Shown here piece by piece: positions 46,220-57,660 of a stretch of DNA of 64,000 bases. The notes under the pieces were generated by a model. The model was not told where the DNA came from, made no database searches, and worked only from the letters and a program-made list of their open reading frames with translations. Numbering within the stretch: the first letter of the stretch is position 1; each line of letters starts with the position of its first letter. Location of the stretch: positions 652,885-716,884 of the forward strand of contig NW_017804131.1 of assembly GCF_001625305.1 (NCBI RefSeq), in the 5' to 3' direction. A program made the position numbers and the translations under genes. The stretch is from Branchiostoma belcheri. Lineage: Eukaryota > Chordata > Leptocardii > Amphioxiformes > Branchiostomatidae.

Positions 46220-47854
46220 CCCAAAATTCCTCCTTTGTTTTAGTACCAAATTCGAATTGTAAAACAAATTCGAATCAATTCACGTTTCACGTTTCCTCTT
46301 CTCTCTCCTTGGATTTATTTGTAGAAAACCTTTGTATTGGATGTGCATAGTAAGTGGTGGGTCTGAAACCCATGTGTCATCTACATGTACATGGAAGTCT
46401 GCCTGACTGCATAAATGATGTCCAAGTGTTGGGAGACTGCCAACTGATAGAAGAAAAGGGGTCATGGATCCTTCAGTGTGTTACATTTGAGATGCTTGGC
46501 AGATTTTTGCCAGCATACCTGAATACCTGGTTTCCTAAACAAAAGACTATACAGTATTCAAGTTCGCAGTATGGAGTAAGGCATGAAATATGGTACAGTG
46601 GCAAGCATGTTAAACTTTTCCATTTAACCATGACAATGCAAGCTGTCCATTTAAATTGTGAAACTATATAGTTTCTCCTCTGGCACTTTCCCAATACCAT
46701 GAATAGTATGATAACCATTCAACTGAAAGTCATCCATGTCAAGCGATGTTCAATAAATTCTGCCAGAAAACGTGTCCAGAGTCCTTAAACTAGTTCCAAT
46801 ATAAACGGGTCTATACCTTATCACCTGTATATGGCTCAAAGCACTGCCCAGCTCTGTATTTTCTGTTGACCTGTCTCCTACGCGTATACGATGAAAGCAA
46901 TTTTCGACAACACACTCGTAGTTTTTAACACCTCCCTGCCCTGGCCATAAATTAGTGGAGAAGCTTGAACTTAGGGGGTATACAAATGTAGATCTTGGCG
47001 GTAATCCAGCCTTGTATTGATGTAGGAACTACTTTGAAAACTGAGCAGTTGTACCCTTTAGTGTTCCTAAATGTTTAATGTCTGTTGCCAGGAACCGCAT
47101 TAGCCATTCTACCAACACGCTGATGTACCGGACCACTTACAGGGTGAGGGAAGGTCAATAAAAGAGCGGGACAGCTGAAATATTGGTCATTGTGTCGGAC
47201 ATTTTAAGTAGAGTGTCCATCACGATGGCCAATAACTGTCCAAGTAAATGGAGCTGTCGAACTTACACCAGCCACGAATTGGGAAAGTCGTCTGGCCTTT
47301 TTTCGAATGTATTCAACCGGAACATTGTTCAGTAAGAAAAAAGAGATATAGATTATATGTTACTGTTTTTTTACACACATTTACCCAGTAAAGGTTCTCA
47401 GACAATCATAGTTATTTCTCTCTTTCAACAACAATCATGCATTATACAGTCCTAAAAGATACTAAGTATCAGTCAGCAATAGCTTTACCAAAATTATAAT
47501 CCATATTTCTGACAGCTTGTGTATTCAGTTTTATCAAAGAACACACCATACATAAGCCCAAGCTGGACCTTTGACTGGAGAAGAGTCATTTTGGAAGAAC
47601 AGACTGACAGTGTGTTGCTGAGAGATTCGTGACTGACTGTTATTACAGGACACACTCTTGAGCACCTTTAGCCTCCGGACTTCTTCCTGTTTTCTTAATC
47701 TACCTGTGTACTTGTCCTTGGAGAAGACATTGAAAGAGGGTTGCATATAGGACACATTGGGTGCTACAGAGTCTTTGTTTCAGTTTTTTTAGCAACAAGA
47801 TTTTCTGACAGACCTTCACCCCCAGCTGATCAGGGAAGCTTGGTCAGAGTTTTT
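46220..47854. other. Non-coding stretch, possibly regulatory in part
   Basis: A 105-codon plus-strand frame (46354-46671) has no recognisable domain. The part at about 46860-47340 is repeat-free and mixed in composition (for example GGCCATAAATTAG near 46943 and GATGGCCAATAAC near 47225), resembling other candidate conserved blocks. No exon is supported. Confidence 0.4.
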
Positions 47855-47886
47855 CTATCCCACATCTGCTTGGACTTGGAGATTAT
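47855..47886. mobile_element. Solo family A MITE end
   Basis: CCCACATCTGCTTGGACTTGGAGATTA matches the right end of family A with a small internal duplication. No left partner was found, so the copy is truncated or rearranged. Confidence 0.4.
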
Positions 47887-50120
47887 TTGAGTGGGCCATG
47901 ATAAGACTACCAGATAAAATGTCTCTCTCTCTCTCTTTATATGTATAATGGTTATATACATGTATGCACAAATGTGGACTGTGTTGACTGCCTCCATCAA
48001 TTAACCTTGTGCAGCATGTTATGATCTGTTTTGGAAACACAGAGTGGAAGCTACAACAACATTCCAGAATATAGACGTAGACTGGTGTACAAATGTAGAC
48101 ACAGCGAATAGGAAATATACAACAATGTCTAAGTATGTGAAGACTTGTTGAGAGGTTGGCCCATACAAGCACTGGTGCCAAGGTATTTATGAAACAGGCT
48201 GTCGGTGGGTACTTCAGGAGTGATAAAGGCGTCTGGAGGGTCCATATGGTGGGTTTCAAGAATGTGTGCGGACTGCATGTACTGGATTTGGGGTCTGCAT
48301 GGGGGGGCACTAGGCACACTAGTAGTACCGTAAAAGAAAAATAAGCATAAATTCTTTATTTGCTTAAAAATATACATGTAGATTAGATTTTCTATGTTTT
48401 TATAAAACCCTTCCATTTTGAAATTCATATCCAAACCTGGAAGTAATGACTTTCTGGTAAAATAGTTTTTGTGTTTGCTTTAAAAATATTTTTTTTACAG
48501 ACTTTAATATTTTCACCAAGAAAAACCTAGGTAGGTGTTTCAGCCCTATTATGTACAATGTAATACCAGAGTCCTTTATCCTTGAAAATAACACGTAGAC
48601 AGTTTTGCAACAGTTTACACATTGCTACCTGGGTAAACCATTACATGAACCTGAAACCTGAGACTAGTAGACTTTATAGGGATTTCTCAGATGACCTCAG
48701 TTTAAGTTTGCCATTGTGCTTCATTCAATGGGATTTCATGTCACCTTGCAGAGTTTCAAGTCACAAAATCTCATTACTGCTCCTTGACAATGATGTGACT
48801 GACATGTTGATCCACTAAGAGATTTCCCAACTCTCTTTTGCCAAACTCGAATTGCAAACAAGGCAAAATTACAACGAGTTTCAAAATGGAAGGTTTCTAT
48901 AAAAACATAGTAAATCTATTATCTACATGTATATTTTCAAATGATCAAGAAGTCACTGGTATTTTTCTTTTACTTAATTTTTGAACTCTTTGTAGACAGT
49001 ACTGGTCCTTGGGTCTACACATCTAGAGAAAAACACAAACCATTTTGCCTTTGTAAAAGAGTATGTGTTTGTTCATTCGGGTGGAAGTAAAGGGCTGAAC
49101 AAAGGTTTCTTACCTTCAGCAGGAGAGATGAAGAAGAAACATCCCTGGAGATTGTTGTTGTCAATCAAGGTGAACTCTTAAAAGGGTGGGAAGTATCCAA
49201 TGACAATGCCGATTGTGTGGTGGGCTAACTGTTAGATACGGGAGGGCTGAGACAGGATTTAGGAAGACAATGCAAAAGTAAGCATACCTTCAGGGCTGTC
49301 TGCTTGTACTGAAGAAGATGACGCTTAAAGGTCTAATTGATAGTGTCTGGGTCTATTACAGAATGGCTACTGTCTACATTGGTTAAAAGTGATATCTGGA
49401 CCCATTTCTAGAGACGACCTGTATGCATTTAGAATATTACACATTAACCTACATACATAAAGTCAATGTCTGTGCACTTTGAAATACAGCCAGAAGAAAC
49501 TTGCCAGTGTCAAAGGTGCGACACATTCAAACGCTGCCAAATTGATTAGAGTGGGTTTTGTAAAGTTGTTGCTTCTGAAGTCCTGATGAATCAGCGCCCA
49601 GATAAATCCACACCCAGGAAAGTTGGAGCTGGACAAAGAAGTACGACCACTGGCCGGTCGTTTATCATCCTCTAAGCAGCCTTCAGTACAAAGAGGATCG
49701 CAGGCATTCAACAGTCAAGTTTGGGGCGATCTGTCTGACCTGGCAGCTGCCATGGGAGGAGCAGAAATAACTGTGCTTTTTGTGTGGGGAGATCTCCTTT
49801 GTAAGGGAGTAGGATGGAGGGATTGTTACCAAGCACAATCGCAGAAAAACCTATATCTTACCAACACTAACCCTGTAAATTTTTCATTGTTGTTTGAGCA
49901 CGTGTGGAAGGAAGGTATATGAATAAGGCCACAGCAGTTTAATTTGTTGGTTCTTGGATTTGAGACTTGTTGACATTTTATGTAATCTATTCACATAACA
50001 GTGTGGTCAGGAAAAATTTACTGGGTTTGTGGTTTTGGATATTAATTTATACATGTCTTTTGTGACTGGATATTATGATCTAATGTAAGAAAATGACCCA
50101 AATAAGAATCAAAATCTCGT
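47887..50120. other. Non-coding stretch, nothing recognised
   Basis: Begins with a short CT tract (about 47920-47938). The 154-codon minus-strand frame at 47855-48319 is low complexity and overlaps repeats. A mixed-composition patch at 49560-49800 has open frames on both strands without recognisable motifs. Confidence 0.45.
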
Positions 50121-50373
50121 AGGTCTGAACCAGGAAGGCTTGTGGTATGTACAATGTAGATATCGATGTGCAAAAAAAAAGGGAACAAGGAAAAAATGAA
50201 TGGTTAAGAAAATTAAGTACCTGACTGTGTCAGAATCTTTGTCAAGACCTGTTGAAAACCACTACAGCTTTTAAAGTATTAACTTTGTCTTGGCCTGAGT
50301 CCAAATGGTGGTGTGAAATTTACAACTTAGAATTAGTTACATACATGTAGCTGGTCCACTTACTTTATCAAAA
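50121..50373. repeat. Dispersed direct repeat, copy 1
   Basis: Shares ACTACAGCTTTTAAAGTATT, AACTTTG, GGTGTGAAATTTACA, GAATTAGTTACATA and CTTACTTTATCAAAATT in the same order with 51522-51700. Weaker similarity extends upstream (TAGGTCTGAACCA against TAGGTCAGAACCA). Copy 1 contains about 25 extra bases after AACTTTG. No terminal inverted repeats were seen, so it could be a local segmental duplication or an unclassified dispersed repeat. Confidence 0.7.
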
Positions 50374-51521
50374 TTGTACAAGGCAGTGATGTAAGAATAT
50401 ACCAAGTGAACTTATGACCTCGCAAAGTTGGAGCAACATTTTTGAAGAGTATGCATGGGGGGGGGGATTTCAAATTCTCACCAGTCCTCATATTGCATTA
50501 TGGTACATTTACAAACACATTAAACTTCAACCACCTACCAAATAATGAGTGGCCCAATTGTGAATAGTATCAAAATAAATCAACTGATTATGTTGTTCTA
50601 GGAGAAAACTGATGCAGACCTCATTTTTGCACAATTAAGATTGTTTGCGTGTGTACAGAATGGCAACTCTGGCAATGCCAAGTTACTGGCACTAACTTTA
50701 TTCTCCATGCCCCTGTGGGGGAACTCTCTCAGGAGAAAAATACTCTCCATGGACTTCAGCATCTAAATAGAGATATGTCCAACAACATGCATGTGTTGTG
50801 AGGCCTCTGCCTCTCTTTGTTTGTCACACACAATGTGCACATATTTGTCTGCGAAAACCTGAGTCCTGGCAGCACTGTTCAAGTGTATAGGCTGACCAGA
50901 GGGATACAAAGTTGCTTGGAAATGATGTTTTCTTTTTACTCAATTGTCACCATGTAGAAGGGTCATTTCAAGGTGACAAGTTAAATGAATAGCCCATAAA
51001 GACAGAAACATTATGCAAACTTGATTAACACTAATAACAGGTGTTTATTTTTGAGTGTGACAACAAGAAAGTCACTTTTCTTGTGTAGTGACAGCACTTG
51101 TAATTATAAGTTATTAGTGTCTAGCATTTTGCTACCCTGTCCATTTTCCTTAGTTTTTATGTCATTGACTTTGACAAAAAAAAAAGACATGAATGTAGAT
51201 TACCACAAAGAAGATGAAACCACATAACCTTTTGATCAACTGTACTTGTAACATTTTGGAAGTTTACCAATCTTCTGCTAAACTATATGTTTGTAAATAG
51301 CTACGAGGCCAAATTGATCTGGAAAACCGTCCAGACACTTATTGACATTTCACAGATGTAATTATTTCAGTCATTGATGTCAGTTATTCCACGACGTGCA
51401 TTATACCACAAGTACACGTTTCAGACATTGACAAATGCACGCAATTCGCGACATTTGACAAATTATTGAAAGGTCATTTCATTCAACTAAACCCAGGAAA
51501 ATCCTTGCTTGAATAGAAGCA
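50374..51521. other. Non-coding stretch, nothing recognised
   Basis: Lies between the two copies of a direct repeat. It has a G run at 50457-50466. The patch at 51300-51480 is unique-looking but has no clear motif cluster. Confidence 0.5.
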
Positions 51522-51700
51522 GTAGGTCAGAACCATTGAAAGGCTGTAATTTAGTGCTTACCTGTGCTAGACTCTCTGTCAAGGCCCTTTGAAAACCCCC
51601 ACAGCTTTTAAAGTATTAACTTTGGGGGTGTGAAATTTACAGCCTGGAATTAGTTACATAAGCCTCACCAACTGCTTCGCTTACTTTATCAAAATTTTAA
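51522..51700. repeat. Dispersed direct repeat, copy 2
   Basis: Second copy of the sequence at 50121-50373, about 1.35 kb downstream in the same orientation and lacking the internal 25 bp. It contains CCCACAGCTTTTAAAGTATT and CTTACTTTATCAAAATT. Confidence 0.7.
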
Positions 51701-54383
51701 CACTCAAGAGAAAGAGAGAGGGGAAAAAAGCAATGCACCTGTGGTAGCGTCTCTGTTTTCTGAGAGGTCAACATCTGTCTTGTGTGTTGCCTTTTGTTTC
51801 TTTTGCTCCCCGCCGTTCTTGCTTTCTCTGTCAATCTTTCCAGACACGAACAAATTGCGCAAATTTGTTAAAAGTTTTCGGATGTAATGATTCGCTACGT
51901 ACATCAACGGCAAAGATCAAAAGCCTCCCAGAGTTCTATGACCCCATTACAAGGCCCCCTACACTCCTCAGCTCACCAGTCCCTAGCAAGACCCTAGCAA
52001 GACCCCCCAGGTAACTTCCCTTTGCGGCAGGGTTAGAGTTCAGCTGTCAGTCCTCACCATATTCCTAATGCTTAATCCCTAGCTGGTTGCAAATATGTCA
52101 AAACTCTCCCTAAAAGCGGCCTTGGTTGATATATTTCTTTCGAACTAAAGCCTTTAGAGACTTGTACCCTTTTACGAGATGTCAACGTCTATATTTAAGA
52201 CTTTTTAGGTGTTGCTTTTATTGGCTAAGGGGAGTGAAAAAGGTTTAATGCCTAAGTTATAGTCTTGAAGAAATTCAAGGGAACAATCCTCAGAGAGAAA
52301 TTTGAAGGAGTTTTGAGATTTGAGTTCACACATAGTGTGGGAACTTTTAGGCTTTTTCCAGAATCATAAAACTGATTACTTTTTTTTGTTTCGGACTTAA
52401 ATCACTGCATGCATATAATCTGCCCTATCAGGTTAATGTAGTAAGATGTGCATTACATCAAATGTCCCTCTGAAAGAAAACTTCCTGACCTAGGTGCACT
52501 TTTTGCAGTGCATGTAATCAGCTGCAGTGCCACAAGAGATGCCAGGTGGGGCTATTGTAAAGTCCTTATGCCTGGTCTTTTGACAAGTGCAAAACTGGGA
52601 ATTCTTTATTGTAATTTGTATACTGGATATTGGCAAATGTAATGATAACCGAAAGGAGCATTAGCACTGTTTGTACAATAGTACATCTTTCCTTACCAGT
52701 CCATTTGTGAAATTAAATACAGAGTCAGAGGTTAGCTGTTGTAACTTACTTGTAGGCACAAATTTGCCTTGCCAAAATTGGCTCCACGATCCTGTTTTAC
52801 AGTATAATAACTTCCAGATTTAGTTGGCAGACCATTCTTACCTAAATTTTCTTTGGCCTGAGAAATGATATTTCCTATTTGGCTTGGACACCTGAAAATA
52901 GATAGAAGAGTACACCAACAGATGTTATGCATTACTAGGTAGCAACTTTTAAGCAGGGTAACATTAGCCAGCATGTTCTCTAGGACTTGGACCAAACTAA
53001 ATGGTGGGTTAAGTTCCCATGAAGCTGTAACTGTGTTGCCACGTTTACTTAGACCCTTGAAGTCTGGAGGACACAGTGGGTTCACTCACACTTGACTTTG
53101 AAGTTGAACTCCAACTCTGACAAAGCGACAGGGAGGCAGCCTCTCCTGGTGTGTATTGAGGACACAACTCTCCAGTGGAAATGGGCAAACATTTGCTGGC
53201 TGGGTGGCTGGCTTTGTGCTTTTAAGTGCAACATCACATTTCACATTGACTTAAGCTCCTACAGGGCGTGAGGAAGGCATGTACAGAAGGACTGTGAAGG
53301 AAAGACTGGCCTTGAGCAGAGATTTTCTTAGGCTACAAGACCAGTCTGTTGGTCCAAGGGCCTGAAATAAAATAGGAGGACAGTGTGGAAATATTTACAG
53401 AACTCAACAGCACTAGAGGAAGCTATTGAAAGAACCAAAACAAGCCTGGCCCTCACTTCAAGAATGTAAGAGACAAGGAAAGGACTGACTATACGCATTG
53501 TTTATTTTGCAGGCATATTTTGTTTGTCATCTTAATGTTTCAGAAGAAATGCAGAAAAAAATGTAACTCTAGGAAGATTGCTTTTACTGAAAGGTATGTG
53601 AGATATCTGTGAACAACCTCAGATCAAGACACCAGTTTCCAGTTTGCATGAACAAGTGTTCTCCACCTTTTCCTGTGCATTGTACAGTCCGGTGTGCTCA
53701 CCTGATATTGTATTGATAGTGCTTTCTGGGAAAGTCTTCTGGTTGTAAAAGCATTTCTGTGCTGTTAAACCCCCTGTTTGGGTGGCAAACAGGTCTAGAT
53801 CCCCGTAATCCCTTGTTCACAGGATCATATTTACCCCATCACCACTTTGTGCAGTGTGTGACATAGAGTCCTGGCAGGATTAGGTCAGACAACTGCTCAG
53901 GGTAAATATACACAGTCTTGGATGTCAAGTCTGAACCCAGGAAACTAGGCTGGAGTAAAGCCTTTTCCCTCAAATTCATAAAGTTGTTTAGGAAAACAAG
54001 AAACACACATTGTTGTATGTATTTTTGACATTTTAATTGCATTAGGCTCCTACATTACTGTTATGCATTCCTGTCAATACTTTTATAGACTAGATGTTGA
54101 AATACTTTATCGAAGTATATGAAGCTTCAGTAGTTTTCAATATATGGTAAAAGAAACGTAGGCAATATTTGTAGAAATAGTACCTCGTTACTAGAAGTTC
54201 ATTCTAAGGATGACTGCACCTTGTGGTGTCAAGTCCTGTTAGCTTTAGTCCACTTCCAATGGTTGCTAGTCCACACCAACAGTGACTATTTCAAATTGCA
54301 CTAAAGCCAACAAGACTGGACTGCAGCTACATGTAGCTATTCTGGTGCTTACGTCCCAACAGAAAAAGGTGCTAATGCTCCGC
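51701..54383. other. Non-coding stretch, nothing recognised
   Basis: The largest frame, 117 codons on the minus strand (52732-53085), has no recognisable features. No repeat family was identified. Confidence 0.5.
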
Positions 54384-54500
54384 CATAAAAACATGATCCA
54401 GCACCATGCAGGGCAGTAAAAATATCTTATGGGCAGTACGAATATGATACTAGGCAGTTAACGCGTGATACTGGCCATAAAAACATGATACAGGGCTATA
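54384..54500. repeat. Degenerate minisatellite, unit about 21 bp
   Basis: Successive units vary around ATAAAAACATGATACAGGGC: ATAAAAACATGATCCAGC, GTAAAAATATCTTATGGGC, GTACGAATATGATACTAGGC, GTTAACGCGTGATACTGGCC, ATAAAAACATGATACAGGGC, then TATAATGTTATC. About five to six units. Non-coding. Confidence 0.65.
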
Positions 54501-54749
54501 ATGTTATCAGAACCTAAAGCAACATTTTCCTATGTCCTGTTTAAAAACTTTAACCTTCTGCCTGCTATGACCTCTTTAAAGTCTTTTGGCACATCATTTA
54601 TGTTTCATAGTTTAGGCTTTGATACAAAATGTACATGTACCTTGTCCAACATTTTCATTTTGGTCCCTTGCTACCAGTCTTCCTTCAATAATGCATTTAT
54701 TCATTCATGCATTCTTTCTCCCATTTTTGAATCTCTCTTCCCTCTCCAC

Positions 54750-54766
54750 CCCATATCTGCTTGGAG
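54750..54766. mobile_element. Solo family A MITE end
   Basis: CCCCATATCTGCTTGGAGT matches the family A right end. No left end was identified upstream. Confidence 0.35.
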
Positions 54767-54810
54767 TTTCTGGAACCTGAGTCGGTGCAGGGGAAGCAGG
54801 TGTGATATGC

Positions 54811-54980
54811 TAATCCTTTAAATGAGTATGTGTGAGCACAGGGATTAGTGCTGGCTTACCATCTATCACTCACTGGACCTGATAATCCACTGGACGGGAG
54901 GGAATCACTCACCAACGCTCCTCTGCAATCAACCAATCATGGCTGTCCATCAAAATTAGCTCTTCAGCCAATAACGGTGC
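54811..54980. promoter_or_regulatory. Enhancer or promoter candidate: three K50 sites and two CCAAT boxes
   Basis: TAATCC at 54811-54816, GGATTA at 54842-54847 and TAATCC at 54883-54888 lie within 80 bp. Two CCAAT-box sequences follow (AACCAATCATGG near 54931 and AGCCAATAACGG near 54967). The block is repeat-free and not convincingly coding. Known binders of such cores are OTX/PITX-type homeodomains and NF-Y. A cryptic promoter is an alternative to an enhancer. Confidence 0.35.
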
Positions 54981-55099
54981 GGTCAAATTTGCGTGTTTCT
55001 ACATTATCGCATTTTACACCTTGCGCTTGTATTAATTGGTATGCTTCTCCAAAGTTCAGCAGTAAAAGGATGATGTAAAGACTTCTAAAGGCAATTTAT

Positions 55100-55385
55100 T
55101 TTCTCACAGCTTAGCACAGGTCTGATGGTTCAATTAACCTTTCCCTTGTTACATAATCTGGTAAGGAAGACAGATTTGCCCCATGAGGCTATCACTCACA
55201 AGCTCAGGCCTTCAGAGGTTCACCAATTAAAGGCTTATTCAGACTCAGAGATTTCAGCTTTTCTCTTACAACATGTAGCTTTGCACGGGCCAAATGGTTC
55301 AGTTAACTTCTCCCTGCAGCCTAACACCCTAACCAAGACAAATTTGTTGCCAAAAGGCTACCTTAGTAATGAGAAGGTTAAAAGT
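55100..55385. repeat. Two-unit tandem repeat, about 169 bp period
   Basis: ATGGTTCAATTAACCTTTCC at 55125 and ATGGTTCAGTTAACTTCTCC at 55294 start similar units. Upstream sequence also matches (TTTCTCACAGCTTAGCACAGG against TTTCTCTTACA, then CTTTGCACGGG). The second unit ends GAGAAGGTTAA, complementary to its own TTAACTTCTC, so a TTAA-ended element may be embedded. Similar text is seen near 28770. The 125-codon frame across it is considered spurious. Confidence 0.55.
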
Positions 55386-56572
55386 ACAGTAAGTAGCTAC
55401 ATGCACAATTGCATCATTCTACTTCTCAATGTATGTACAATGCACATACCCAAATTATGTCAAAATATAATCCGGATACCACTTAATAAAGTGTTATATT
55501 AGTAACTTTTCCTATTAGAAAATTTTCCTTTTCTGCATGAAATAAATTTTTGCTTCCTAGTTTCAGTGTTTGAAATGAAATCTTTGTTTCCTAGTTTCAG
55601 AGCTTGAAGCAAGCCCTTGTTTCCTATATTCAGTATTATGTGTTGGTTGTATTTGTCAGTCGTGCCTGGGCCCTGTTGAAGGATTAAGACCTTGATGATG
55701 TGTGCTAATCCCTTCCCAAATATTGTTTCACCAGATTTGGACAGGGATTATGTTATGGTATCCTATACATCGCAGCAAATATAGTTCTGGCACAGTGGTA
55801 ATGAAGTGTGATGGTAGTGACAGTTGAGAAAAGGAAAAGAAAAGCATGGTACAAAGTGTACAAACTGTACAGAAACAGGTGGATCATTGTTGCGTAGCTA
55901 CGTCTTAAAGATTTGCCAATGTTTTGGTAGCCTTTCTGCTACCTTCCTTGTGCAATAAATGACTGCATATATATACATGTATATAGTAGTAATAACAGGT
56001 GCACCATGCTTTTTCAAAGCATCTAGATCGAACACTTGCCACAACGAGAGAAACATACAGCAAAAATGTGAAGAGCCCTAATAATAGCAAAGACCGTCAC
56101 ATCCACACACACGCAAAAAAAAGACAACAACGCTGAAACGTGACCCGTCCAACCATTGTGCAAGACTTCAGCGAGTCAAAATTTTTCACATTCTTCCCAG
56201 TGGGAGAAAGTGGGTGAGGACTTAATGTGGAAGCAGCCGTCACAAAGGCGCCTTTGTCTTAAAGAGACAGGAGAGAGGACGGCACAGACGGGTAATCTTC
56301 AGAAGTATTCTGAAGTACACAGTCGGTAAGACCTGTCTGGGACAGGGTTGGTCGGCGCTCTGAGGTCCAGTTGTTTAGCTCAACCTGCGGAATGAGGTAG
56401 AAATCCCCCAGTTTTCATCACTGTGGAGAAGAGGCGGACTCCCCTAGAGGGGGGTGTGGAGTGATGAAGAAAAGTGAGGCATTGAACGGAAGGAAGTTCG
56501 TAACAGAGTGGAACTCATTACCAGTAGAGTGGGACTCATTGTCACTCACAAGTGCAGTACAGTAGTACTCTC
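55386..56572. other. Non-coding stretch, nothing recognised
   Basis: Includes a short duplicated TTTCCTAGTTTCAG motif near 55552-55606. No gene is supported. Confidence 0.5.
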
Positions 56573-56590
56573 CAAGCAGAGGCTAGGCAT
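56573..56590. mobile_element. Solo family A variant left end
   Basis: AGTACTCTCCAAGCAGAGGC matches the TACTCTCC subtype seen at 43747 and, inverted, at 61363. No partner end was found. Confidence 0.35.
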
Positions 56591-56681
56591 GTTTTGGAGT
56601 TTTTAAAAATACCCTAAAAGGCTTGAACACATATTATTGGGATGTGCACAAAAAGAAAAGTTGACAGAACAGAAAGCTCAA

Positions 56682-56723
56682 TAAAATGCCTGAAGTACAT
56701 GTACATGTACTTCAGGCATTTTA
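56682..56723. repeat. Perfect 42 bp palindrome centred on TACATGTACATGTA
   Basis: TAAAATGCCTGAAG is followed by a GTACATGTAC core and then CTTCAGGCATTTTA. The two halves are exact reverse complements with no spacer over 42 bp. It can extrude as a cruciform. The core is the TACATGTA octamer that is over-represented throughout the window. A TTAAAATGCCTGA-type miniature element or a recent inversion are possible origins. Confidence 0.9.
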
Positions 56724-57339
56724 GAGTTAGGTGTGCTTAGGGTAGGTGTGACAAAGTCATTCCATTTAATTTAACTGCTGACGTGTGCCTGCAAAACATA
56801 CACAATTTGTTTTTTCTACCTCCCAAAAACTTTTTTCTAACTCCCTAAAAAAGTCAAACATGAAAGAAAAGTATATCATCACAATATGTCCTACAGGTAG
56901 GATTGGTTAATTAAGATGTAGCTTAAGGAAATTTTACTGTCTTGGTGCTATCTCTTACAGAACAATAGCCTGGCATATTCATAGTCCAACCATCAATCAT
57001 TAGAGTGATGCCTTTGCCGCTAGCTTACTTTTTCTTAAAAAAACCTAACAGGCTTAGTTCTGCAAAAGAATGTAAAGGTATACCCCAGTATTTAGTTTGG
57101 ATTGCAAAATAAGCATCAGTGCTGCACTATTTTTAGAAACAAAAAATTCCTTTGCAGGTGTATGTGAGGAGACAATTTGGAGCCCGGCTTAAGTTGAAAA
57201 GTCGTAAATCTTCGTACCAGTCGTGGGACAGGTCCGTACAGGTTGGATACAAAAGGTGCAGCAGGCAAAACAGGCCAATATAGGTGGTTAATGGGCCAGG
57301 CACCCCCGTGTGTAGCTCCAGTGTTGTGTGGGTGGTCTG

Positions 57340-57660
57340 TGCTAAAAGGGGAAACCTGTGACATGTACACCTGAAGGCAGCCCCAGGTAACTCTGGCACT
57401 CCCCTGGGTACTTTCCTACTATGGCATGGGCAGTGTCAGTTTAGCTGCACAGGAAGACTACAAAGTATGGAGGAAGACTTCCTCCATACTTTGTAGTCTT
57501 CTCCTCAGGAAGTGGTTCATTTGTAAGATCTCCACCCCAGAAAAGCTACGATAATGTGACATGGACTAATACACCTGAAGGGTTGACACTAGTCTTTATT
57601 CCCATTTCCTACTGTGGCATGGGCAGTGTTATGTTAGCAGGACAAGAAAGACTTTAGAGT
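57340..57660. repeat. Imperfect tandem duplication, about 204 bp offset
   Basis: GTGACATG..ACACCTGAAGG and TTTCCTACTATGGCATGGGCAGTGT (57413-57437) recur as GTGACATGG..ACACCTGAAGG and TTTCCTACTGTGGCATGGGCAGTGT (57605-57629). The first unit carries an inserted perfect hairpin that the second lacks. Confidence 0.65.
57453..57501. repeat. Perfect 24 bp hairpin with one-base loop
   Basis: GAAGACTACAAAGTATGGAGG.. (57453-57476) and ..CCTCCATACTTTGTAGTCTTC (57478-57501) are exact reverse complements around a single A at 57477. The pairing stops abruptly outside the arms. The loop is too small for a normal miRNA precursor. A recent inverted duplication, a tiny fold-back insertion or an assembly artefact are the options. 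Confidence 0.9.

Noticed and set aside
47855-48319. 154-codon minus-strand ORF
   Set aside because: Low-complexity translation overlapping a CT tract and a MITE end. No motif or splice context.
57453-57501. Perfect hairpin as a miRNA precursor
   Set aside because: The loop is a single base and pairing is perfect with no flanking stem, which does not fit a normal pre-miRNA.
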